Assembly: GCF_013178945.1 (NCBI RefSeq)
Contig: NZ_JABFDM010000002.1
Location: 682,001 to 746,000, forward strand
Source of the DNA: Bradyrhizobium aeschynomenes
GTDB lineage: Bacteria > Pseudomonadota > Alphaproteobacteria > Rhizobiales > Xanthobacteraceae
Direction of reading: 5' to 3'
DNA length: 64,000 nt
The notes beneath the pieces were generated by a model that worked only from the letters and a program-made list of their open reading frames with translations, did not search any database and was not told where the DNA came from. Below, in pieces: positions 46,517 through 55,357 of this stretch. How positions within the stretch are numbered: position 1 is the first letter of the stretch; every line of letters begins with the position of its first letter. Both the position numbers and the translations under genes were made by a program.

Positions 46517-46621
46517 CCTCATGGTGAGGAGCGCCGCAAGGCGCGTCTCGAACCATGAGGCCACAGCACGGGCCTCGCCCTTCGAGACGCCCGCCTGCGG
46601 CGGGCTCCTCAGGGTGAGGGT
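46517..46621. repeat. Dispersed composite repeat, family B (copy 4), right of the GIY-YIG gene
   Basis: Near-copy of the unit at 46.04 kb in the same orientation. Its hairpins lie between the convergent paaK-side transcription and the paaE stop at 46640, so they may also serve as a bidirectional terminator. Confidence 0.85.
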
Positions 46622-46639
46622 CGAGAGCGGAGCGTGCCC

Positions 46640-47719
46640 TCACATATGGTCGTAGTCCACCACCACCCGCTCCGTCACCGGCTTCGCCTGGCAGGTCAGC
46701 ACGAAGCCGGCCTGCAATTCCCATGGCTCGAGCGAGTAGTTCAGGTCCATCTCGGCCTTGCCCTCGACCAGCTTGGCACGGCAGGTGGAGCACATGCCGC
46801 CCTTGCAGGCGAACGGCAGGTCGACACCGGCGCGGAGCGCGGCGTCGAGGATGGCTTCGCCCTCGGCGACCGGCACCTCGCGGCGCTTGCCGTCGATGAT
46901 CAGGGCGGCGATCGCCTTCGGCGGAGCGGAGTCAGGAACGACCATCTTCGGCCGCGGCCTGCCGCCGGCCCCGGAGACGAAGCGCTCGATGTGGACGCGG
47001 TCGTCGGGGATGCCGAGGGCGCGGCAGGCGGACTCGATGTCCTCGCTCATCCCCATCGGGCCGCAGATGAAGACGTGATCGACACTCTCGGCCGGCACCA
47101 GCGAGCGCAGCAGCATGCGCACCTTCTCGCCGTCGAGCCGGCCGTGCAGGATCGGCAGATCCTGCTCCTCGCCGGAGATGACGTGGAACACCGAGAAGCG
47201 CTCGAGAAAGCGGTCCTTCAGCTCCTCGAGTTGCTCGCGAAACAGCATTCCGCCAGTGGTGCGGTTGCCGTAGAACAGGAAGAACCGGCTGTTCGGCTCG
47301 CGCGCCAGCACGGCCTTCACGATCGACAGGATCGGCGTGATGCCCGAGCCGGCCGCAAAGCCGACATGGGTCCGCGCCGTCGCAGGATCCAGCGCCACGC
47401 CGAAACGTCCGGTCGGTGTCATCACTTCAATCTCGTCACCGCGCTTCAACTCGTCGGTGACGAAGCTGGAGAAGGCGCCGCCATCGACGCGCTTCACGGC
47501 AATGCGGATCTCGTCGTCATCGGGACCGGAGCAGATCGAATAGGAGCGCCGGACCTCCTCGCCGCCGAGCATGGTCTTGAGCGTGAGATATTGTCCCGGT
47601 GCGAACAGATAGTCCGCCGCCAGTTCGCTCGGAATGGCAAACGTCAAGGACACCGCATCCGGCGCCTCGCGGCGCAGGTCACGGACGGCGAGACGGTGGA
47701 ATCGTGGCGTTGTCGACAT
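46640..47719 (-). CDS. paaE: Phenylacetyl-CoA epoxidase reductase subunit
   Basis: 359 residues from the ATG at 47719 (MSTTPRFHRL); the frame above it translates a dispersed repeat. The FAD domain (about 1-105) shows RSYSICS, the NAD domain (about 110-240) GFAAGSGITPILSI and FICGPMGM, and the C-terminal plant-type 2Fe-2S ferredoxin domain the cysteines of ACKGGMCSTCRAKL plus LTCQA. It passes electrons from NADPH to the PaaA di-iron centre. Last gene of paaABCDE, 102 bases after paaD with a repeat in the gap. Confidence 0.93.
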   Translation of the reverse strand: MSTTPRFHRLAVRDLRREAPDAVSLTFAIPSELAADYLFAPGQYLTLKTMLGGEEVRRSYSICSGPDDDEIRIAVKRVDGGAFSSFVTDELKRGDEIEVMTPTGRFGVALDPATARTHVGFAAGSGITPILSIVKAVLAREPNSRFFLFYGNRTTGGMLFREQLEELKDRFLERFSVFHVISGEEQDLPILHGRLDGEKVRMLLRSLVPAESVDHVFICGPMGMSEDIESACRALGIPDDRVHIERFVSGAGGRPRPKMVVPDSAPPKAIAALIIDGKRREVPVAEGEAILDAALRAGVDLPFACKGGMCSTCRAKLVEGKAEMDLNYSLEPWELQAGFVLTCQAKPVTERVVVDYDHM

Positions 47720-47733
47720 CGAACCTATCCCCG

Positions 47734-47810
47734 CATCATTGCGGGCGCAGCGAAGCAATCCAGGGCTATGGGCGGGACCCTGGATTGCTTCGCTGCGCTC
47801 GCAATGACGG
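47734..47810. repeat. Dispersed repeat, family A (copy 4), between paaD and paaE
   Basis: GCGCAGCGAAGCAATCCAGG (left arm) is inverted as CCTGGATTGCTTCGCTGCGC (right arm) around a short loop, a 20-bp perfect stem. On the transcript it would form a strong hairpin just before paaE. Confidence 0.85.
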
Positions 47811-47821
47811 ATGTGGCTGCA

Positions 47822-48325
47822 TCAGTGGCACTTGAAATAGTCGAACGGCTCGCGGCACGATTTGCAGCGCCACAACGCCTTGCACGAGGTCGAGCCGAAT
47901 TCGGCAAGCTGCTCGGTGTCGGCCAAGCCGCATTGCGGGCAAGCGACCTCGGCGACGCCGAACAGCGCGCGCCGTCCGCTCGACGGCTGCGGCGGCGCGA
48001 TGCCGTAGTCGCGCAGCTTGCGACGCCCTTCCTCGCTCATCCAGTCGGTGGTCCAGGCCGGCGACAACACGGTGCGAACCCTGGCCCCGCAAAACCCGGC
48101 GCGCTCCAGCGCGAGCTCGATCTCCAGCGCGATCATGTTCATGGCGGGACAGCCGGAATAGGTCGGCGTGATCGCGACCTCGACGCGGTCGCCGACCACC
48201 TCGACCTCGCGCAGCACGCCGAGATCATCGATCGTCAGCACCGGGATTTCCGGATCGGCGACCGACGCCGCCGCGTCCCAGGCACGCTGGCGCAACTCGG
48301 CCGGGCTGGTGTCGGCGACTACCAC
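47822..48325 (-). CDS. paaD: Phenylacetyl-CoA epoxidase assembly protein
   Basis: 167 residues from a GTG at 48325 that overlaps the paaC stop; longer upstream starts lie inside paaC and look like paaC out of frame. It has the DUF59/MIP18-type domain (AASVADPEIPVLTIDDLGVLREVEV..., ITPTYSGCPAMNMI) and a C-terminal zinc-ribbon-like part (CPQCG...CKALWRCKSCREPFDYFKCH). PaaD is thought to help deliver Fe-S clusters or iron to the epoxidase complex. Confidence 0.9.
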   Translation of the reverse strand: MVVADTSPAELRQRAWDAAASVADPEIPVLTIDDLGVLREVEVVGDRVEVAITPTYSGCPAMNMIALEIELALERAGFCGARVRTVLSPAWTTDWMSEEGRRKLRDYGIAPPQPSSGRRALFGVAEVACPQCGLADTEQLAEFGSTSCKALWRCKSCREPFDYFKCH

Positions 48326-49095
48326 GTCGCACCGGGGAAGCTGCGCTGCATGTATTGCAGCTCGCTGAGGAGATGGCCGAGATGCTCGCTGTGCCGCCCG
48401 TCGCGGCCGCCCTGCTGCATCCAGTCGTTCTCGGGCAGCACGAGCGTTGCCTCGCGCGCGACATGCGAGACGATCGACAGCCATTCCGGCAACAGCATCG
48501 TCGGGTCGGTCGCGATGCCGGCATCGATCAGGCCACGCTCGGAGCCGTCGACGCTGAACATCTCGCCGGTATACGCCCAGAGATCGTCGACCGCGGCCTG
48601 CGCACGGCGGTGGCTCTCGTCGGTGCCGTCACCGAGCCGGATCACCCATTCGCTGGCATGGCGCAGATGATAGGCGCATTCCTTCTCCGACTTGGCCGCG
48701 ATCGCCGCGAGCGTCGCATCGGTGGAGCCCATCATGCCGCGCCAATACAGATCGGCGAACGCCGCGTAGAACAGCTGCCGCACCATCGTGTGTGCGAAAT
48801 CGCCGTTGGGACGCTCGACAAGAAGCAGGTTGCGGTACTGCCTGACGTCGCGGAGATAAGCGAGCTTGTCCTCGTCATGGCCGCGGCCCTCGACCTTCGC
48901 CGCGTAGCCGTAGAGCTCGCGCGCCTGGCCGATCAGGTCGAGCGCCATGTTGGACAGCGCCATGTCCTCTTCGAGCATGGGCGCGTGGCCGCACCATTCC
49001 GACAGGCGATGGCCGAGGATCAGCGCATCATCGGCACGGCGCAAGGTGTACAGCACCAGCGGCGTTTCGGAGACGGTGATCGAGGGAGCGGTCAT
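48319..49095 (-). CDS. paaC: Phenylacetyl-CoA epoxidase structural subunit
   Basis: 258 residues from the ATG at 49095 with AGAGGCG upstream. All-helical ferritin-like fold: LVLYTLRRADDALILGHRLSEWCGHAPMLEEDMALSNMALDLIGQAR and EKECAYHLRHASEWVIRLGDGTDESH are PaaC hallmarks. PaaC pairs with PaaA and stabilises it but lacks a working di-iron site. It overlaps paaD by seven bases and is separated from paaB by a 145-base gap filled by a repeat. Confidence 0.92.
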   Translation of the reverse strand: MTAPSITVSETPLVLYTLRRADDALILGHRLSEWCGHAPMLEEDMALSNMALDLIGQARELYGYAAKVEGRGHDEDKLAYLRDVRQYRNLLLVERPNGDFAHTMVRQLFYAAFADLYWRGMMGSTDATLAAIAAKSEKECAYHLRHASEWVIRLGDGTDESHRRAQAAVDDLWAYTGEMFSVDGSERGLIDAGIATDPTMLLPEWLSIVSHVAREATLVLPENDWMQQGGRDGRHSEHLGHLLSELQYMQRSFPGATW

Positions 49096-49125
49096 GACGT
49101 TTCGCCTCTGAAGCCACGCATTCGA

Positions 49126-49233
49126 CCTCATCCTGAGGAGCCCGCCGCAGGCGGGCGTCTCGAAGGATGGGCCATAAGCGATACCGGGCCTCATGGTTCG
49201 AGACGGCGCTACGCGCCTCCTCACCATGAGGAG
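49126..49233. repeat. Dispersed composite repeat, family B (copy 5), between paaB and paaC
   Basis: Same two units as at 46.0 and 46.5 kb but inverted: CCTCATCCTGAGGAGCC to CGTCTCGAAGGATG, then CCTCATGGTTCGAGACG to CCTCCTCACCATGAGG. It sits inside the paaABCDE operon. Confidence 0.85.
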
Positions 49234-49239
49234 TTGCAC

Positions 49240-49527
49240 CTACATATGCCCGACTTCTTCCGGCACTTCATAGAACGTCGGGTGACGATAGATCTTCGAT
49301 TCCGCCGGCTCGAACATCATGCCCTTGTCGGCGGGATCGGAGGCGGTAATCGCGCTCGACGGCACCACCCAGATCGACAGGCCTTCTCCGCGGCGGGTGT
49401 AGAGGTCGCGCGCGGCCTGCAGCGCCATGGTGGCGTCGGGCGCATGCAGCGAGCCGCAATGCTTGTGCGCGAGCCCGTTGCGGCTGCGGATGAAGACCTC
49501 CCACAACGGCGTGTTCGGCGTCGCCAT
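49240..49527 (-). CDS. paaB: Phenylacetyl-CoA epoxidase subunit B
   Basis: 95 residues, the family length: TPLWEVFIRSRNGLAHKHCGSLHAPDATMALQAARDLYTRR... EGLSIWVVPSSAITASDP. PaaB bridges two PaaAC heterodimers in the multicomponent mono-oxygenase. It follows paaA by 15 bases. Confidence 0.93.
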   Translation of the reverse strand: MATPNTPLWEVFIRSRNGLAHKHCGSLHAPDATMALQAARDLYTRRGEGLSIWVVPSSAITASDPADKGMMFEPAESKIYRHPTFYEVPEEVGHM

Positions 49528-49542
49528 CTCGCTCTCTCCCTG

Positions 49543-50532
49543 CTATTCGGCGGCTTGCGCCATCTGGCGCCGCGCGCGCTTCTCGGCGTAAGCGGCCGCC
49601 GCCTCGCGCACCCAGGCGCCGTCGGCATGCGCCTTGCGGCGCGCCGACAGCCGATCGCGATTGCACGGGCCGTTGCCGGCCAGCACCTGCTTGAACTCGT
49701 TCCAGTCGATCGGGCCGTGTCGCCAATGGCCCTGCGCGTCCTGCGTCATCTCGGGATCAGGCATCGTCAGCCCGAGATACTGCGCCTGCGGCACGGTGGC
49801 ATCGATGAACTTCTGCCGCAGCTCGTCATTCGAGAAGCGCTTGATCTTCCACTTGGTCGACGCATCGCTGTGCTGGCTGGCCTGATCGGGCGGGCCGAAC
49901 ATCATCAGCACGGGCCACCACCAGCGGTTCAGCGCATCCTGCGCCATCGCCTTCTGCTCGGCCGTGCCGCGGCACAGCGTGAGCATGATCTCGTAGCCCT
50001 GGCGCTGATGGAACGACTCTTCCTTGCAGACGCGGATCATTGCCCGGGCATAGGGACCGTAGGAGCAGCGGCACAATGGGATCTGGTTCATGATCGCGGC
50101 GCCATCGACCAGCCAGCCGATCACGCCGATGTCCGCCCAGGTCAGGGTCGGATAGTTGAAGATCGAGGAGTACTTGGCCTTGCCGGCCAACATCGCGTCA
50201 ACCAGTTCCTCGCGCGAGGCGCCGAGCGTCTCGGCAGCGGCGTAAAGATAGAGGCCATGGCCGCATTCGTCCTGAACCTTGGCGAGCAGCGCCGCCTTGC
50301 GGCGCAGGCTCGGCGCGCGCGTGATCCAGTTGCCCTCGGGCAGCATGCCGACGATTTCGGAATGGGCGTGCTGGGAAATCTGCCGGACCAGCGTCTTGCG
50401 ATAGGCCGCCGGCATCCAGTCGTTCGGCTCGATGCGCTCCTCGGCATCGACGCGGGCCTGAAAGCGCGAGGCGCGCACGGCGTCCTCGGCGAGGCTGCCC
50501 TCCTCGGGCGAATTAAGCGCCTGCGTGTACAT
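49543..50532 (-). CDS. paaA: Phenylacetyl-CoA epoxidase catalytic (di-iron) subunit
   Basis: 329 residues. Ferritin-like mono-oxygenase with carboxylate and histidine di-iron ligands in [23 protein letters not shown] and [34 protein letters not shown] and [23 protein letters not shown] are PaaA-specific. It inserts one oxygen atom into the ring of phenylacetyl-CoA to give the 1,2-epoxide. First gene of the operon after paaX; a 41-base palindrome lies in the 78-base gap upstream. Confidence 0.94.
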   Translation of the reverse strand: MYTQALNSPEEGSLAEDAVRASRFQARVDAEERIEPNDWMPAAYRKTLVRQISQHAHSEIVGMLPEGNWITRAPSLRRKAALLAKVQDECGHGLYLYAAAETLGASREELVDAMLAGKAKYSSIFNYPTLTWADIGVIGWLVDGAAIMNQIPLCRCSYGPYARAMIRVCKEESFHQRQGYEIMLTLCRGTAEQKAMAQDALNRWWWPVLMMFGPPDQASQHSDASTKWKIKRFSNDELRQKFIDATVPQAQYLGLTMPDPEMTQDAQGHWRHGPIDWNEFKQVLAGNGPCNRDRLSARRKAHADGAWVREAAAAYAEKRARRQMAQAAE

Positions 50533-50568
50533 GCGGCGGCGTCCTCCCAGGACTTGGTTGCCGCCAAC

Positions 50569-50609
50569 ATATTACAAAATTCGAGCGATGCAATCAAATT
50601 CCGTAATAT
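50569..50609. promoter_or_regulatory. Palindromic operator candidate between paaX and paaA
   Basis: ATATTAC (50569-50575) is inverted as GTAATAT (50603-50609), and inner AATT (50578-50581) matches AATT (50597-50600), so 11 of 13 positions of each half-site are symmetric around a 15-base spacer. AT-rich in a GC-rich region and placed just upstream of paaA. PaaX is the natural candidate binder, given the context. Confidence 0.55.
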
Positions 50610-50610
50610 A

Positions 50611-51492
50611 TCAGCCCGCCTCGTCCTCGTCGGCGAACCGCCGCATCAGCGCCGCATCGGCTGCCGGCAGCGGTCCCTCCTCGTTGGTCGCATGCGCATC
50701 GAGCCAGCGCTCGGCACCGGGCAGCAGCAATCGATAGATCTCGCCGCACAGCGTCCTCGCCTGCCGCCCCGGCCAGTTCCCGGGCAATAGCTCGGCCGGC
50801 AGCAGCGGATCGCGCAGCACGATTCGCCGGTAATGATGGATGAGCAGGATCCGGGCCGTGAAGGCTTGGCCGTCGGTCAGCGCTTCGCCGCGTTCGATGC
50901 TGGCCTTGAGCGGCGCGAAGGAGGCGGTGAACTTGCGGTAGGCCTCAGCCGTTCGCTCCAGCGCCCAGCTCTCGGCGACCAGCCGCCGCGCCATATCCGA
51001 GCCGGCGGAGGCCTGCAGGCGGATTGCTCCCTCCACCGCATCTGGCGAGGCAATGCTCGTGAGCGCCACGAACACGCCGGGCAGCGGACTGCCGAAGCCG
51101 GCATCGCGCAGCGCCGTCCGCGCCTGCTCGCGGTCATCGGTGCCGCCGATCAGCACCAGCTCGAAGCTGCCGTTCCACTCGGTGGGCAGCGACTCGTAGA
51201 TGTGCCGGGTGGCGCCGGCAAAGGTCTGCTCGCCGCGCCTCGTCAGGCGATAGAAGCTGTTGCGACCGCTCCTGGTGCGCTCGAACCAGCCCTCCGCGGT
51301 CAGCCGCGACATCGCCGTGCGCACCACGCTGCCGTCGATCGCGAGGCCCTCGAAGAAGGCCAGCAAGCTCCCCAGCCAGACGCTGCCGCCGCGCGGCACG
51401 ATGGCGTCGCCGAACACCGTGATGATCAGCGACCCCGTGCGCGAGGGCTCGCTCTTGAGCTGGCTGACGATGCGGGACAGCGGCTGGTGCAT
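50611..51492 (-). CDS. paaX: Phenylacetate catabolism transcriptional repressor
   Basis: 293 residues. N-terminal winged helix (residues about 15-90: TGSLIITVFGDAIVPRGGSVWLGSLLAFFEGL, DGSVVRTAMSRLTAEGWFERTRSGRNSFYRLT) followed by the PaaX-specific middle and C-terminal domains (RILLIHHYRRIVLRDPLLPAELLPGNWPG). Known role: represses paa genes until phenylacetyl-CoA binds. It is directly upstream of, and co-directional with, paaABCDE. Confidence 0.92.
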   Translation of the reverse strand: MHQPLSRIVSQLKSEPSRTGSLIITVFGDAIVPRGGSVWLGSLLAFFEGLAIDGSVVRTAMSRLTAEGWFERTRSGRNSFYRLTRRGEQTFAGATRHIYESLPTEWNGSFELVLIGGTDDREQARTALRDAGFGSPLPGVFVALTSIASPDAVEGAIRLQASAGSDMARRLVAESWALERTAEAYRKFTASFAPLKASIERGEALTDGQAFTARILLIHHYRRIVLRDPLLPAELLPGNWPGRQARTLCGEIYRLLLPGAERWLDAHATNEEGPLPAADAALMRRFADEDEAG

Positions 51493-51521
51493 GATCCCCG
51501 CTTTATCCGGTTTCGCCCGAT

Positions 51522-51554
51522 CACAAAAGAAAAGGCCCGCGTGACGCGGGCCTT
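51522..51554 (-). terminator. Intrinsic terminator after the phasin gene
   Basis: Ten-bp perfect stem AAGGCCCGCG / CGCGGGCCTT with a three-base loop, followed on the minus strand by TTCTTTTGTG. It lies 32 bases past the phasin stop and before paaX. Confidence 0.85.
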
Positions 51555-51585
51555 GAAGATCGATCGACTGATGCTGTTGACGCGA

Positions 51586-52062
51586 TCAGGCGGTCTTGTT
51601 GTAGGCCTTGGCCATGTTTTCCTGGGCGACCTTGGCCCCCTCGGTGACGAGCTTGCCGACATACTCGCTGGTCGACTTCGCACGGGCCACCAGGGCCTCG
51701 CCGCGGGCACGGGCCAGTTCGCCCTGGATCGCAACGGCTTCGCTGATCGACTTGGCGGACGCGAGCTTGTCCAGGCCATCGAAGAACGCCTCGGTGTCCT
51801 GATACAGCGCCTGCTGGATGTTGCGGCTGATCTTGCCAGCCTCGGTCACGCCGTCGAACACGGCGGTCTCGATCGCCGAGGTCACCTTCTCGGAGCCGGC
51901 GAGGGCCTCCGCAGCGCGCTCCTTGGCGGTGGACGCGGTCTTCTTGACGAACTCCCGCGCGGAGTCCGGCACTTCCATCGTCTGCAGGTTCTTGAGCGCG
52001 TCCGTCATCGGCGCAAAGGCATCCTTGACGGTGTCGAACACATTGTTGGTCTCGGTGGTCAT
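51586..52062 (-). CDS. Phasin family protein
   Basis: 158 residues from the ATG at 52062 (MTTETNNVFDTVKDAFAP), preferred to the ATG at 52074 because GGAG lies six bases before it. Wholly helical and amphipathic with phasin-type blocks: [62 protein letters not shown] and LARARGEALVARAKSTSEYV. Phasins coat polyhydroxyalkanoate granules and control their size. A palindrome lies 80-115 bases upstream. Confidence 0.87.
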   Translation of the reverse strand: MTTETNNVFDTVKDAFAPMTDALKNLQTMEVPDSAREFVKKTASTAKERAAEALAGSEKVTSAIETAVFDGVTEAGKISRNIQQALYQDTEAFFDGLDKLASAKSISEAVAIQGELARARGEALVARAKSTSEYVGKLVTEGAKVAQENMAKAYNKTA

Positions 52063-52143
52063 GGTCGTCTCCATCCTCGTCTGAGCTATGGGCTCGCTTC
52101 TCCGTTCCTGAGAAACCGGAGTAACTCACCTATACCAGCAATC

Positions 52144-52178
52144 ATGGTGCATCGCAATATAATTGTGCAATGCACCAT
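52144..52178. promoter_or_regulatory. Palindromic operator candidate upstream of the phasin gene
   Basis: ATGGTGCAT (52144-52152) and ATGCACCAT (52170-52178) are perfect nine-base arms; inside them GCAA and TTGTGC give a second, imperfect symmetry. TGCA-rich sites of this kind fit binding sites of PhaR, the granule-responsive repressor of phasin genes (from memory). It sits 82-116 bases before the start codon. Confidence 0.5.
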
Positions 52179-52210
52179 TGCGGGAGGATGCGGTGAAATC
52201 GAATGGAACC

Positions 52211-53017
52211 TCAACCGCCCGAGGGCACGTCGTTGGCCTGCCGAGGACTGCCTTGAGCCCCGCCACCATGTTTTTTGTTCCGGGATTTTCCATGCCTGTG
52301 CGGCTCAACAGCCGGGGTAGCGGCCTGGACAGTCTGGGGCTCGGCCTGGACGGGCTGGGACGACTTGCCCAGCGAATCGAGCATCTCTCTGATTTCGCTG
52401 AGCTGTGCCTCGATCGCTGTCGCCGGCGCGGGATCCGGCGTCTGCGACGCTTTGAGAATCTGCTCGAGCAGTGCCTTGATCTCGCTCAGTTGCGGCGTGA
52501 GATCCGGCGCCGGCTTCGGCTCCGGTTGCGGACGCTTGGACGCGGCCACAAGCTCATCGAGCAAGGTCTTGATCTGATTGAGATCCGGCCTGAAGTCGAC
52601 GGGCACAGGCGGCGGCAGTTTGGAACCGACGACAAGGCCGTCCAGCAAGCCCTTGATCTCGTTCAACTGCGAGGCGAGATCGGCGGAGGCCTGCGGCATC
52701 GGCTGCGAGACCTGCGTAGAGGCCAGCAGCTGCTTCAGCAGCGTCTGCGTCTCCGCAAGTTCGCCTTCGATGCAACCGAGCCGCTCGTTCAGGGCGGTGA
52801 GCTGACCACGGCTCGGCACGTTCATGCCGGCGAAGTAGTTTTCCATCAGATCGGCCATGGGCTTGTGTCCGTTTCCAGAAGCAGTTGCGGGATCGTCGGG
52901 GGATGGACGGGAGGTCACGCCCATCGGGCGGAGCCGCGTAAGCGCGCTGAAGTTCTTCTGCATCTCACTGACCATCTGCTGCCAGAATGCGATCGGATCA
53001 CCGGATTTGTTCACCAT
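52211..53017 (-). CDS. PhaE-like coiled-coil protein with tandem internal repeats
   Basis: 268 residues from the ATG at 53017, seven bases after GGAG; a GTG at 53023 is less well spaced. The N-terminus (FWQQMVSEMQKNFSAL) and VPSRGQLTALNERLGCIEGELAETQTLL resemble PhaE/PhaM-type polyhydroxyalkanoate synthase partners. The rest is at least four imperfect copies, about 33-45 residues each, of a L-x-E/Q-I-K/R-x-L/M-L-D/E-x-L helix followed by a Pro-rich linker. The C-terminus is basic (HGKSRNKKHGGG). A granule-associated role is inferred from the motif and the adjacent phasin. Confidence 0.6.
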   Translation of the reverse strand: MVNKSGDPIAFWQQMVSEMQKNFSALTRLRPMGVTSRPSPDDPATASGNGHKPMADLMENYFAGMNVPSRGQLTALNERLGCIEGELAETQTLLKQLLASTQVSQPMPQASADLASQLNEIKGLLDGLVVGSKLPPPVPVDFRPDLNQIKTLLDELVAASKRPQPEPKPAPDLTPQLSEIKALLEQILKASQTPDPAPATAIEAQLSEIREMLDSLGKSSQPVQAEPQTVQAATPAVEPHRHGKSRNKKHGGGAQGSPRQANDVPSGG

Positions 53018-53086
53018 CGGCACGCTCCTTCAGACCCATGCGAGACTCAAACACAACCTGTCATAGCACGCCTTCGCTGCATTGCG

Positions 53087-53104
53087 GCAGACCTTGCAGT
53101 CTGC
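53087..53104. promoter_or_regulatory. GCAGAC-N6-GTCTGC inverted repeat
   Basis: Perfect six-base arms (53087-53092, 53099-53104) around CTTGCA in the 146-base divergent region between the PhaE-like gene and an alpha/beta hydrolase. Its GCAG/CTGC character is reminiscent of PhaR sites, but it is short. Confidence 0.3.
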
Positions 53105-53163
53105 TTCTCTCAGGCAACAGAACCGTGCCATAGAGGGTTCCTCGGGCTCGAGAGAGGGATCAC

Positions 53164-54084
<921 letters not shown>

Positions 54085-54126
54085 AACGGCAGCTGAGATC
54101 CATTGCCGCCGCTCGGCAACGAGCTG

Positions 54127-54165
54127 TCATCCCGGCGAACGCCGGGATCCATAACCACCGCCTTC
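54127..54165. repeat. Dispersed repeat, family F (copy at 54.1 kb)
   Basis: CCCGGCG and CGCCGGG flank AA, followed by ATCCATAACCACC. It lies in the 134-base gap between two convergent hydrolase genes and can act as a terminator for both. Confidence 0.7.
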
Positions 54166-54218
54166 GTGGTTGCGATGCGTTGTGGCTCCAGCCCACTGGA
54201 CCGAAAGCGCCGCGCGCC

Positions 54219-55223
54219 CTACCCGAACCTCCGCCGCCGCCATTCGATCAGCTTCGCGCTGACCTCCGCCGGCTGCTCCTGCTGCGTCCAATGGCCGCTG
54301 TCCCGAACGAGGTATTTCTCCAGGTCGGGAACCAGCTTCTCCATGCCGTCGGCGGCCGAGGGCGGCAGCACGGCATCGTTCTCCGCCATGATCATCAGCG
54401 ACGGCACACGCACGGTATGGTCGAGCCCCTCCGAGCGCTGCCAGTTGCGGGTCATGTTGCGATACCAGTTGATGCCGCCGGTGAAACCGGTGCGCGCGAA
54501 GGTGTCGACGAACACCTGCTTCTCCGCATCCGACAGGATCCGCTGCCGAGCATCCTTGGCGGCGTCATAGGCCACGATCATCTGCGGGAACGCCAGGTTG
54601 AGCGAGGGCGACGCCGCGATCCCACCGGCCGGCGGCTCGGTCGACGGCGCATCGTTGCGCGGCAGCGGCTTGCGCATGAAGGCGTCGAAGGTCTGCTCCA
54701 CCCGCGATCCGAAGATGCGATCGGGCTCACGCGCGGGGTCCTGGAACTGCACGATGTACATCGTGTCGCCGAAGCGCTTGCGCATGATGGCGATCGGATC
54801 GGCAGGCGCACGCGGCAGATGCGGCGTGTTGATGCCGACCACGCCGGCGACACGATCGAGATGACGCAGCGGCATCTGCCAGACGACGAACCCGCCCCAG
54901 TCATGGCCGACGAAGATCGCCTTGTCGATTCTGAGGTGATCCAGCAGGCCGACGAGGTCGCCGGTGAGATGCTCGAGATCATAGGCCTCGACCGGCTCCG
55001 GCCGGTCGCTGGCCCCGTAGCCGCGCTGGTCCGGCGCGATGACGCGGATGCCGGCCTCCGCAAGCGCCTTCATCTGATGCCGCCACGAGAAGGCCAGTTC
55101 CGGCCAGCCGTGGCAGAGGATCATGGGCGGCCGGTCGGTTGCGGGACCGGCCTCGTAGTACCCCATGCGAATGCCGTTGGTCATCGCAAACTGCAGCGGC
55201 GGCATCCCAGCCGGATCGGTCAT
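54219..55223 (-). CDS. Epoxide hydrolase-like alpha/beta hydrolase
   Basis: 334 residues. HGWPELAFSWRHQM (HGxP oxyanion motif), APDQRGYGASDRPEPV and the nucleophile elbow GHDWGG with Asp, not Ser, mark the epoxide hydrolase / haloalkane dehalogenase group; AENDAVLPP and DSGHWTQQEQP give the acid and base. HGxP rather than HNxP-W-dyad features favour epoxide hydrolase. It could detoxify epoxides; a link to the epoxide-forming paa pathway nearby is only contextual. Confidence 0.85.
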   Translation of the reverse strand: MTDPAGMPPLQFAMTNGIRMGYYEAGPATDRPPMILCHGWPELAFSWRHQMKALAEAGIRVIAPDQRGYGASDRPEPVEAYDLEHLTGDLVGLLDHLRIDKAIFVGHDWGGFVVWQMPLRHLDRVAGVVGINTPHLPRAPADPIAIMRKRFGDTMYIVQFQDPAREPDRIFGSRVEQTFDAFMRKPLPRNDAPSTEPPAGGIAASPSLNLAFPQMIVAYDAAKDARQRILSDAEKQVFVDTFARTGFTGGINWYRNMTRNWQRSEGLDHTVRVPSLMIMAENDAVLPPSAADGMEKLVPDLEKYLVRDSGHWTQQEQPAEVSAKLIEWRRRRFG

Positions 55224-55357
55224 GCGTCCTCCCTGAAGCTGCTGCGCCGGCCTTTGCTGGCCGGTCGCGGGGCCTCGGTCTGGAGCAGGCTCCAGGCCGG
55301 ACGTGCAGGCGTCTCGCTGCTCTGTTGGTTCCGCGCAGCGAAATCGATCGGCCGTGA

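Noticed and set aside
46161..46655. 165-residue GIY-YIG protein as a single intact frame
   Set aside because: After residue 81 the family-like sequence continues in another frame, and the tail translates a dispersed repeat, so the frame is better read as a frameshift.
48355..50790. 811-codon open frame antiparallel to paaABC and paaX
   Set aside because: It spans four recognised genes on the other strand and has no domain or ribosome site.
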